Assembly (NCBI GenBank): GCA_046733275.1 | Contig: JBKPOW010000197.1 | Coordinates: 1-16,903 of the forward strand | DNA: 16,903 nt | Source: VRUE01 sp046733275 | Lineage (GTDB): Bacteria > Actinomycetota > Thermoleophilia > Solirubrobacterales > 70-9 | Direction: 5' to 3' | Shown here: piece by piece, positions 9,053 to 15,344 of the stretch | Position numbering within the stretch: the first letter of the stretch is position 1 | Layout of the letters: each line of letters starts with the position of its first letter | Made by a program: the position numbers and the translations under genes | The notes under the pieces: model-generated | The model's input: only the letters and a program-made list of their open reading frames with translations | The model's database searches: none | Told to the model about the DNA's origin: nothing

Positions 9053-9079
9053 CGCGAGGCTGTCGAGCCGGTGCGTCAT
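9020..9079 (-). CDS. Leucine-rich leader peptide of the leu operon
   Basis: A 19-codon ORF, MTHRLDSLALLLLLPLRGE, ending 67 bases before leuA. It has eight leucines, at positions 5, 8, 10-14 and 16, encoded by CTC (five), CTT (two) and CTA (one), with no CTG. Leucine leader peptides controlling leu genes are known, for example E. coli leuL with four consecutive Leu codons. The start at 9079 is chosen because a TAAGCT box lies 8 bases upstream and a GGA triplet 5 bases upstream, leaving little or no 5' UTR. The frame is open further upstream, but only through the antisense of the divergent transporter gene. The function is regulatory: translation of the leucine run controls access to the leuA SD. 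Confidence is high because the codon run, position and complementarity agree. Confidence 0.8.
   Translation of the reverse strand: MTHRLDSLALLLLLPLRGE
9025..9038 (-). other. UUCG-tetraloop hairpin in the leuA leader
   Basis: On the minus strand CCCCC (9038-9034), loop TTCG (9033-9030) and GGGGG (9029-9025) form a perfect C(UUCG)G hairpin, an unusually stable RNA fold. It overlaps codons 14-19 of the leader peptide and begins at the last base of the anti-SD run. It may pause the ribosome, stack on the anti-SD/SD helix, or keep the G-run from competing. Confidence 0.6.
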
Positions 9080-9086
9080 TCGCGTC

Positions 9087-9121
9087 CAGCTTAGCGCACG
9101 TCTTCGCGCCTTTCTAAGCTG
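9087..9121. promoter_or_regulatory. Divergent promoter region of the leucine leader and MFS gene
   Basis: CAGCTTAG (9087-9094) and CTAAGCTG (9114-9121) are a perfect 8-bp inverted repeat 19 bases apart. Each arm contains TAAGCT (TANNNT) pointing outward. Each TAAGCT ends exactly 8 bases before an ATG: the leader peptide at 9079 on the minus strand and the transporter at 9129 on the plus strand. No -35 consensus is obvious. The repeat may be two -10 boxes, an operator, or both. Confidence 0.5.
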
Positions 9122-9128
9122 CGCAGGA

Positions 9129-10517
9129 ATGGAGGCAGGGGCCGGGACGATCTCGCGCACGACCTGGCTGGCGCTGCTGGCGATGGGCATCAGCGTGATC
9201 GTCATCGCCAACGACTTCTCCGCGGTCAACGTCGCCCTGCCGACGATGGAGGAGGACTTCCACACCAACGTCAACACGATCCAGTGGGTGATCAACGCCT
9301 ACGCGCTCACCTTCGGCGTGCTGATCGTCACCGGCGGGCGGCTCGCCGACATGTTCGGCCGCCGCCGCGCCTTCTTCGTCGGCACCGCGATCTTCGCCTC
9401 GATGTCGGCCCTGGGCGGCGCCGCGCCCTCGGAGACCTGGCTGATCGTCAGCCGGGTGCTGATGGCGATCGGCGGCGCGCTGATGTGGCCCGCGATCCTG
9501 GGCATGACCTACGAGATCCTGCCCGAGGAGAAGGCCGGTCTCGCCGGCGGCATCATCATCGGCGCCGCCGGGCTCGGCAACGCGCTGGGGCCGCTGATCG
9601 GCGGTGTCCTCACGGACCTGCTCAGCTGGCGCTGGATCTTCTTCCTCAACGTCCCGATCTCGGTCCTCGCCGTCCTCATCACCTACTCCCTGGTGAGGGT
9701 CGAAGAGCCCGACGTCGGCCGGCAGAGGATCGACTACCCGGGCATCGCCGCCCTCTCGATCGGCCTCGTCTCGCTGCTGGTCGCCCTCGACCAGGTCGAC
9801 GACTGGGGCTGGGGCGACCCGAAGACGATCGCCCTGCTGGCCCTCTCGGCGGCCCTGATCGCTGCCTTCCTGCCGATCGAGCGCAGGGCCGGGATGAGTG
9901 CCCTCGTCCCGCGCGAGGTGATCCGCAACGAGAGCTTCCGCGCCTCCTGCCTGGCGATCCTCTTCATGTCGGCGACCTTCTTCGCCGCCCTGCTCTACCT
10001 GCCCCAGTTCATGCAAAAGCACCTCGATTACACGCCGCTTGAGGCGGGTCTCGGCATGCTGCCCTTCCTCGCCACCTTCGCCCTCGTCTCCTTCGTCGCC
10101 GGCCCGCTCTACGAGCGGCTCGGGGCGAAGCTGCTGGTTTCCATCGGCTCCGCCTGCATCGCCGTCGCTCCCTTCCTCTTCTCGCTCGTCGACGAGGGAT
10201 CCGGATACGAGTCGCTGGTGCTCGGGATGGTGGTCCTGGGCATCGGCATCGGCAGCTTCTACCCGACCGCGACCACCGCCGGCGTCACCTCGGTCGACGA
10301 GTCGCAGACCAGCCTCGCCGGCGGCATCGTCTACATGTTCCAGATCGCCGGTGGCTCGATCGGCCTCGGCCTGACCACCACGGTCTTCTCCGCTCAGGAC
10401 GACGTCGTCGAGGGGATCGAGGCCGCCTTCCGCCTCGACGCCGCCCTCTCCCTCGTCGGCTTCCTGATCGCGCTGTTTTTCGTCGGCGGCCGCCTGCGAA
10501 GGCGGGTCAGCCGCTGA
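9129..10517 (+). CDS. MFS transporter, DHA2 (EmrB/QacA) family
   Basis: A 462-residue integral membrane protein of the 14-helix drug/H+ antiporter type. TM1 contains ANDFSAVNVALP (27-38), the family position that often reads LDxTIVNVALP. Motif A is GGRLADMFGRRR (69-80). Motif C-like GPLIGGVLTDLLSWRWIFFLNVP (154-176) is diagnostic for this family. Many hydrophobic stretches continue to a basic C-terminus (RLRRRVSR). Substrate is unknown: drug, dye, or possibly a metabolite. The ATG at 9129 is chosen because hydrophobic coding begins there; the frame stays open back to 8943 but that stretch is leader/promoter DNA. An AGG lies too close to serve as SD, and a TAAGCT box 8 bases upstream suggests a leaderless message. 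It diverges from the leucine operon, and its 3' end overlaps the next gene by 11 bases. Confidence 0.9.
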   Translation: MEAGAGTISRTTWLALLAMGISVIVIANDFSAVNVALPTMEEDFHTNVNTIQWVINAYALTFGVLIVTGGRLADMFGRRRAFFVGTAIFASMSALGGAAPSETWLIVSRVLMAIGGALMWPAILGMTYEILPEEKAGLAGGIIIGAAGLGNALGPLIGGVLTDLLSWRWIFFLNVPISVLAVLITYSLVRVEEPDVGRQRIDYPGIAALSIGLVSLLVALDQVDDWGWGDPKTIALLALSAALIAAFLPIERRAGMSALVPREVIRNESFRASCLAILFMSATFFAALLYLPQFMQKHLDYTPLEAGLGMLPFLATFALVSFVAGPLYERLGAKLLVSIGSACIAVAPFLFSLVDEGSGYESLVLGMVVLGIGIGSFYPTATTAGVTSVDESQTSLAGGIVYMFQIAGGSIGLGLTTTVFSAQDDVVEGIEAAFRLDAALSLVGFLIALFFVGGRLRRRVSR

Positions 10518-11073
10518 ACTGTTGATGCACGTCGTCTTTGCCCGGGCCCTCGACCAGGATGTCTTTGCCGTAGCCGCCGCGCAGGGTGTCGTCGCCGGAT
10601 CCGCTGCGCAGTTGGTCCTCGCCTTCGCCGCCGAGCAGGAGATCGTCGCCGCGCCAGCCGTCCAGCTTGTCGTCGCCGTCGCCGCCGATCAGCTTGTCGT
10701 CGCCGGCGCCGCCGAGGAGGACGTCGTCGCCCGAGCCGCCGCGCAGGGTCACCGGCACCCCGACCTTCTTCGCCACCGTCACCCGGTCGTCGCCGGCCCC
10801 CGCGTTTACTTCGAAGCCGGCGATCGAGGGCGCGTCGCAGATCAGCTCATTCGGCATTTCCTCCGGATGCCGGCAGACCGTGCCGCCGACCTCGAGCTGC
10901 GCGACCGAGTCGATCACGTACTGCTGCCCGTCCGGGGTCAACCAGATGCGGATGTTGCTCTCCTCCACCCCACCGGCTAACAGCACGGTGTAAGTCTGCG
11001 GTGCCGCCTGGGCTACCGCCGCGGGTGCGAGCAGCACCAGCGATGCGAACGAGATGAGTAGGAGCTTCTTCAT
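10507..11073 (-). CDS. Small secreted RTX (hemolysin-type calcium-binding) repeat protein
   Basis: A 188-residue protein with an N-terminal signal peptide: MKKLLL, a hydrophobic core to about residue 20, and a likely AQA-A cleavage near residue 23/24. Residues 25-85 form a small unrecognised domain with two cysteines (67 and 79) that may form a disulfide. From about 91 to 180 there are roughly eight GGxGxDxxx nonapeptides, for example RGGSGDDVL, LGGAGDDKL and IGGDGDDKL; the last two are degenerate (GYGKDIL, GPGKDDV). RTX repeats bind calcium and fold into a beta-roll outside the cell. No enzymatic domain or type I secretion partner is visible, and a Sec signal is unusual for classical RTX toxins. 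It lies 82 bases after serA but probably has its own promoter. Function unknown. Confidence 0.85.
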   Translation of the reverse strand: MKKLLLISFASLVLLAPAAVAQAAPQTYTVLLAGGVEESNIRIWLTPDGQQYVIDSVAQLEVGGTVCRHPEEMPNELICDAPSIAGFEVNAGAGDDRVTVAKKVGVPVTLRGGSGDDVLLGGAGDDKLIGGDGDDKLDGWRGDDLLLGGEGEDQLRSGSGDDTLRGGYGKDILVEGPGKDDVHQQFSG

Positions 11074-11112
11074 TGCCGAATCGTCCCCGCCACCGATCGG
11101 GTCGGAGCGTCT

Positions 11113-11143
11113 ACGAAAGTAAACAGCGCTGGGCGGCTTTCGT
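11113..11143. repeat. Inverted repeat between serA and the RTX gene
   Basis: ACGAAAG (11113-11119) and CTTTCGT (11137-11143) flank 17 bases that contain the palindrome AGCGCT near the centre. It lies in the 82-base gap after the serA stop and upstream of the RTX gene. It could be a weak serA terminator hairpin without a T-run, or an operator. A TACTTT box on the minus strand overlaps it. Confidence 0.35.
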
Positions 11144-11155
11144 TGCGGCCCTTCG

Positions 11156-12736
11156 TCAGAGATCGACCGAGCGGCCGGTCGAGAAGCCGTCGACCTCGAG
11201 GATCCTGGCGATCGTCTCGGCTCGCACGGGCGCGTCGGTGGTCAGCGCCATCACGGCGCTCTCGCCCCCGGGCTCGGCGCCGACCGCGGCGGAGATGATG
11301 TTCACGCCCTCTTCGCCGAACATCGTCCCGACACGGCCGATCATCCCCGGCCGGTCGGCGTAACGGAACACCGCCAGGTGCTCGGCGAAGGGCAGGTAGA
11401 AGCTCTCTCCCCAGACGGAGACGAGGTAGGGCTCGTTGCGAGGCCCGACGCCGGTGCCGGCGACCTCGACCGCGCCGTCGCCGGAGCCGAGGCGCACGGT
11501 GACCAGCTCGGTGAAGTCCTCGGCGGCGGCCTCCTTGGTCTCGACCAGGTCGATCCCGCGCTCCTCGGCCATCTGCGGCGCGTTGACCAGGTTGACCGGC
11601 TCCTCGGTGTGGCCGGAGAGGATGCCGACGAGAACGGCGATTCCCAGCAGCCGAGTGTCGTGACCGGCGATGCGGCCCCGGAACTCGACCGTGACGCCGT
11701 CCACCGAGCCGTCCCCCAGACCCTGCGCCAGGCGGCCGAGCTTTTCGCAGAGCGGCACGAAGGGCGCCAGGGCTTCCATCTCCTCGGGGCGGACGGCGGC
11801 GATGTTGACCGCGTTGGTGACGACGCCGCCGCTCAGCGCCGCGATCACCTGTTCGGCCGTGACCACCCCGGCCCGATCCTGTGCCTCCGCCGTCGAGGCC
11901 CCGAGGTGCGGGGTGACGACGACGTCGTCGCGGCCGAAGAGCGGGTGCTCGGTGAAGGGCTCCGCTGGGAAGACGTCGAGGGCTGCGCCGGCCAGCTTGC
12001 CCGACTCGAGCCCGGCCTGTACGGCATCGAGGTCGACCAGCTCGCCGCGGGCGCAATTGATCAGCCGGGCCCCGTCGGTCATCGCCGCGACCGCGTCGGC
12101 GTCGATCAGGCCGACGGTCTCCGGCGTCTTCGGCACGTGCAGGGTGACGATGTCGGCGCGGCCGAGCAACTCCTCCAGCTCGTCGACCCCCTCGACGCCG
12201 AGCTCGCGGAAGCGCTCAGCCGAGACGAACTTGTCGAAGGCGACGACGTCCATCTCGAAGCTCTGGGCGCGCTTGGCGACGAGCTGGCCGATGCGACCGA
12301 AGCCGACCACGCCGAGCGTCTTGCCGTAGAGCTCGGTCCCTTTGAACTTCGACCGCTGCCAGGCGCCGCCGGTGAGCGAGCCATGTGCCTGCGGCACGTT
12401 GCGGCAGAGGGCCAGCATCAGGGCGAGCGTGTGCTCGGCGGCGGCCACCGAGTTCGATTCGGGCGCGTTGGCGACGACGATGCCGCGCCGGGTGGCGGCC
12501 GGGATGTCGACGTTGTCGACGCCGGTGCCGGCGCGGCCGATCACCTTGAGACGCTCCGCCCGCTCGATCAGCTCCGGCGTCACCTGGGTCGCTGAGCGGA
12601 CGAGGATCGCGTCGTAGGAGCCGATCGCCTCGCGCAGCTCCTCGTCGCTCATCTCGAGGCCGAGGTCGACCTCGAAGCTCTGGCGCAGCAGCTCGACCCC
12701 GGAGTCGGCGATCTTCTCCTTGACGAGGACCTTCAT
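11156..12736 (-). CDS. serA: D-3-phosphoglycerate dehydrogenase (long form)
   Basis: It oxidises 3-phosphoglycerate with NAD, the first step of serine synthesis. The 526-residue length marks the long form found in mycobacteria and bacilli: substrate and NAD domains, then an intervening ASB domain (about 310-440) and a C-terminal ACT domain (about 455-526). Visible are GRAGTGVDNVDIPAAT (67-82), GFGRIG (145-150), and the catalytic Arg230 (NCARGELVD), Glu259 (DVFPAEP) and His277 (TPHLGAS). The ACT domain, FRYADRPGMIGRVGTMFGEEGVNI, suggests serine feedback control. The start at 12736 overlaps the serC stop as ATGA, so the two are translationally coupled. The frame stays open upstream to 13084, but that extension is antisense-frame shadow within serC. 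Confidence 0.96.
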   Translation of the reverse strand: MKVLVKEKIADSGVELLRQSFEVDLGLEMSDEELREAIGSYDAILVRSATQVTPELIERAERLKVIGRAGTGVDNVDIPAATRRGIVVANAPESNSVAAAEHTLALMLALCRNVPQAHGSLTGGAWQRSKFKGTELYGKTLGVVGFGRIGQLVAKRAQSFEMDVVAFDKFVSAERFRELGVEGVDELEELLGRADIVTLHVPKTPETVGLIDADAVAAMTDGARLINCARGELVDLDAVQAGLESGKLAGAALDVFPAEPFTEHPLFGRDDVVVTPHLGASTAEAQDRAGVVTAEQVIAALSGGVVTNAVNIAAVRPEEMEALAPFVPLCEKLGRLAQGLGDGSVDGVTVEFRGRIAGHDTRLLGIAVLVGILSGHTEEPVNLVNAPQMAEERGIDLVETKEAAAEDFTELVTVRLGSGDGAVEVAGTGVGPRNEPYLVSVWGESFYLPFAEHLAVFRYADRPGMIGRVGTMFGEEGVNIISAAVGAEPGGESAVMALTTDAPVRAETIARILEVDGFSTGRSVDL

Positions 12737-13875
12737 CGCCGCGCCACCTCGGGAGCGTTCTCGATCACCCAATCGATGCAGGCGGTGAGCGCCTCGACGT
12801 CGGCGGGCTCGACCGCGGGGAACATGCCGACGCGCAGCTGGTTTCGGCCGAGCTTGCGGTAGGGCTCGACATCGACGATGCCGTTGGCGCGAAGGGTCGA
12901 CGCCAGCGCCGCCGCGTCGACATCCTCGGCGAAGTCGATCGTGCCGACGACCAGCGAGCGCTTCGACGGGTCGGCGACGAAGGGGTCGGCGAGCTCGGTT
13001 GCCTCGGCCCAGCCGTAGAGGTGACCCGACGAGGCGCCGGTGCGCCGCACGCAGGCGTCGAGGCCGCCGAGGCCGAGCATCCACTCGACCTGGTCGGCGA
13101 GCAGCAGCAGGGTGGCGACAGCCGGCGTGTTGTAGGTCTGCTCCTTGCGGGAGTTCTCCAGCGCGGTCTGCAGCGAGAGGAAGGCGGGCTGCCAGCGGTC
13201 GGTGGCACCGTCGAGCTCCTCGATCCGTGCGACTGCGGCCGGGCTGAGCGCCGCCAGCCAGAGGCCGCCGTCGGCGCCGAAGGCCTTCTGCGGGGCGAAG
13301 TAGTAGGCGTCGACCTGGGTCGGGTCGAGCGGTAGGCCGCCGGCGCCCGAGGTGGCGTCGACGAGGACGAGCGCGTCGCCCGCGTCCGCCGGGCGGCGGA
13401 CGTCGACCATCACCCCGGTCGAGGTCTCATTGTGGGCCCAGGCGATCGCGTCGGCGTCCGGATTGCCGACCGGATCGGGAGCGTCGCCGGGCTCGGCCTC
13501 GACCACGATCGGCTCGGCGAGGAAGGGCGCGGCGGCGGTCGCCTTGGCGAACTTCCCCGAGAACTCGCCGTAGACGAGGTGGAGGGCGCGGTCGCGCACC
13601 AGCCAGGCGGTGGCGGCCTCCCAGAAGGCCGTCGTGCCGCCGTTGCCGAGGGCGATCTCGTAGTCGTCGGGGAGCGAGAGCAGCTCGCTCAGGCCGGCGC
13701 GGACGCGGCCGACCAGCTCTCGCACGGGCGCCTGCCGGTGCGAGGTCCCGATCACGTCGGCGCGCTCGGCGAGGCGGGCAAGGGCCTCGGGACGCACCTT
13801 CGAGGGGCCGCAGCCGAAGCGACCGTCGGCGGGCTTGAGCTCGGCTGGAATCTGGACTGAGGTGGTCGTCGCCAT
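12733..13875 (-). CDS. serC: Phosphoserine aminotransferase, actinobacterial (mycobacterial) type
   Basis: It is a PLP enzyme converting 3-phosphohydroxypyruvate to phosphoserine, the second step of serine synthesis. It has 380 residues. FGCGPSKVRPEAL (20-32) and GTSHRQAPVRELV (43-55) are characteristic of the actinobacterial SerC subgroup. GNGGTTAFWEAA (77-88) binds the cofactor phosphate, VDATSGAGG (172-180) holds the aspartate that contacts the pyridine nitrogen, and YFAPQKAFG (192-200) has the Schiff-base Lys197. The start at 13875 gives a MATTTSVQIP N-terminus. No SD is visible; TATAAC lies 12 bases upstream. The open frame reaching 14181 runs antisense through the cupin gene and is not real. 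It is the first gene of a serC-serA operon. Confidence 0.95.
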   Translation of the reverse strand: MATTTSVQIPAELKPADGRFGCGPSKVRPEALARLAERADVIGTSHRQAPVRELVGRVRAGLSELLSLPDDYEIALGNGGTTAFWEAATAWLVRDRALHLVYGEFSGKFAKATAAAPFLAEPIVVEAEPGDAPDPVGNPDADAIAWAHNETSTGVMVDVRRPADAGDALVLVDATSGAGGLPLDPTQVDAYYFAPQKAFGADGGLWLAALSPAAVARIEELDGATDRWQPAFLSLQTALENSRKEQTYNTPAVATLLLLADQVEWMLGLGGLDACVRRTGASSGHLYGWAEATELADPFVADPSKRSLVVGTIDFAEDVDAAALASTLRANGIVDVEPYRKLGRNQLRVGMFPAVEPADVEALTACIDWVIENAPEVARR

Positions 13876-13887
13876 GCGGCGGCCAAG

Positions 13888-13895
13888 GTTATAGT
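13888..13895. promoter_or_regulatory. Overlapping divergent -10 boxes of serC and the cupin gene
   Basis: The 26 bases between the two start codons contain one AT-rich island, GTTATAGT. On the plus strand TATAGT (13890-13895) ends 6 bases before the cupin ATG, ideal for a leaderless transcript. On the minus strand TATAAC (13893-13888) ends 12 bases before the serC ATG. The boxes share four base pairs, so both polymerases could not bind at once. No good -35 is visible on either side. Confidence 0.6.
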
Positions 13896-13901
13896 CAGGC
13901 C

Positions 13902-14327
13902 ATGCCAGAGCAGGGTGTGACCAAGGGAGACGGATACGCCGTCGCCAACCTCTCCGACCTCGGCGAGGGCTACGGCTTCCGCAAGATCCGCAAGGGGCTG
14001 GGCGTGACCGCCTTCGGCGCCAACGCGATCGTCCTGCCGCCGTCCTACGAGACCGGCAGCCACCTGCACGAGGAGCAGGAGGAGCTCTACTTCCTCCACA
14101 GCGGCCGCATCGCGATCGAGTTCGGCGACGGCACGACGCACGAGCTCGAGCCCGGCGGCCTAGCCTGGGTCGACGCGCCAACCGTGCGCAAGGTCCGCAA
14201 CCTGAGCGATTCCGAGGACGCCGTCTACGTAGTCGTCGGCGGCAAGGACGGCTACGTCGGCCGCGACGGCAAGCTGCCGCCGGGCGAGGAGTCCCGCTTC
14301 GGCAGCGAAGGCCCTCCCGGGGCGTAG
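13902..14327 (+). CDS. Single-domain cupin protein
   Basis: A 141-residue protein with one conserved beta-barrel cupin fold. Motif 1 is SYETGSHLHEEQEELYFLHSG (48-68), with His54, His56 and Glu60 as likely metal ligands. Motif 2 is LEPGGLAWVDAPTVRKVRN (82-100), in which the usual histidine appears to be Arg96 instead, so the fourth ligand is missing. The C-terminal 25 residues are Gly/Pro/charged and probably flexible. Function is unknown: small cupins may be isomerases, dioxygenases, or ligand-binding proteins. It diverges from serC, has no SD, and has TATAGT 6 bases before its ATG. Its stop is one base from the stop of the convergent ilvC. Confidence 0.85.
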   Translation: MPEQGVTKGDGYAVANLSDLGEGYGFRKIRKGLGVTAFGANAIVLPPSYETGSHLHEEQEELYFLHSGRIAIEFGDGTTHELEPGGLAWVDAPTVRKVRNLSDSEDAVYVVVGGKDGYVGRDGKLPPGEESRFGSEGPPGA

Positions 14328-14328
14328 C

Positions 14329-15333
14329 TCAGAACTCGGTTTCGATCCAGGGCATCATCTTGCGCAGGTCGCCGCCGACCTTCTCCACTTCGTGGTCGGC
14401 GCCCTCCTCGCGCATGCGCGAGAGGTTCTCACCGCCCGCGCGGTTCTCGGCGATCCACTCCTTGGCGAACTCGCCCGACTGGATCTCGCCGAGGATCTGC
14501 TTCATCGCCGCCCGCGACTCCTCGCCGATCACGCGCTTGCCGCGGGTCATGTCGCCGTACTCGGCGGTGTTCGAGATCGAGTAGCGCATCCCCTGGATCC
14601 CCTTCTCGTACATCAGGTCGGCGATCAGCTTGAGCTCGTGCAGGCACTCGAAGTAGGCGAGGCGCGGGTCGTAGCCCGCCTCGACCAGGGTCTCGAAGCC
14701 GGCCCGAACCAGTTCCGAGGCGCCGCCGCAGAGGACGGCCTGCTCGCCGAAGAGGTCGGTCTCGCACTCGTCCTTGAAGCTCGTCTCGATGATCGCGGCG
14801 CGGCCGCCGCCGATCCCGGCGGCGTAGGCCAGCACCAGGGCGTGGGCGTTGCCGGAGGCGTCCTGGTGGACGGCCATCAGGCAGGGCACGCCGGTGCCTT
14901 CTTCGTACTGGCGGCGGACCAGATGGCCCGGGCCCTTGGGGGCGACCATGCCGACGTCCACCCCGGGCGGCGGCGCGATCTGCTTGAAGTGGATGGAGAA
15001 GCCGTGGGCGAAGAGGAGCAGGTTGCCGGGGGCGATCCCGTCCGAGATCTCCGCCTCCCAGACCTCGGCCTGCTTCTCGTCAGGGAGCAGGACCATGACG
15101 ATGTCGCCACGGCTGGCCGCTTCGGCGACGTCGAGCACCTCGAGCCCGGCCTGCTCGGCTTCGGCGCGGCTGGAGGAGCCGGGACGCAGGCCGACGACGA
15201 CGTCGACACCGGAGTCCTTCAGGTTGAGGGCGTGGGCGTGGCCCTGCGAGCCGTAGCCGAGGATGGCGACGGTCTTCCCCTGGAGCTGCGAGAGGTCGGC
15301 GTCCTTGTCGTAGAAGATGTCGTCGGTTTTCAT
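14329..15333 (-). CDS. ilvC: Ketol-acid reductoisomerase, class I
   Basis: It catalyses the second common step of valine, leucine and isoleucine synthesis, using Mg2+ and NADPH. The 334-residue length is the short class I form. Visible are the Rossmann GYGSQGHAHALNL (26-38), a seven-residue-type cofactor loop LRPGSSS (49-55) whose Arg and serines suggest NADPH preference, LFAHGF with His110, VAPKGPGH with Lys133, the metal ligands in DLFGEQ (Asp193, Glu197), and ECLHELKLIADLMYE (Glu229, Glu233). The start at 15333 is set by MKTDDIFYDKDADL; the open frame to 15525 lies in menE. There is no SD, and it follows the menE stop by 11 bases. It is not next to ilvBH or the leu operon, which is unusual, and is presumably co-transcribed with menE. 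Confidence 0.96.
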   Translation of the reverse strand: MKTDDIFYDKDADLSQLQGKTVAILGYGSQGHAHALNLKDSGVDVVVGLRPGSSSRAEAEQAGLEVLDVAEAASRGDIVMVLLPDEKQAEVWEAEISDGIAPGNLLLFAHGFSIHFKQIAPPPGVDVGMVAPKGPGHLVRRQYEEGTGVPCLMAVHQDASGNAHALVLAYAAGIGGGRAAIIETSFKDECETDLFGEQAVLCGGASELVRAGFETLVEAGYDPRLAYFECLHELKLIADLMYEKGIQGMRYSISNTAEYGDMTRGKRVIGEESRAAMKQILGEIQSGEFAKEWIAENRAGGENLSRMREEGADHEVEKVGGDLRKMMPWIETEF

Positions 15334-15344
15334 GGCCGCTGAGG

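Noticed and set aside
8943..9128. N-terminal extension of the MFS transporter
   Set aside because: It covers the leucine leader and divergent promoter; the protein would lack transporter features there.
9080..9295. Upstream part of the 91-codon frame that ends as the leader peptide
   Set aside because: It is antisense to the transporter's first helices; only the last 19 codons have a promoter-like box and a meaningful leucine run.
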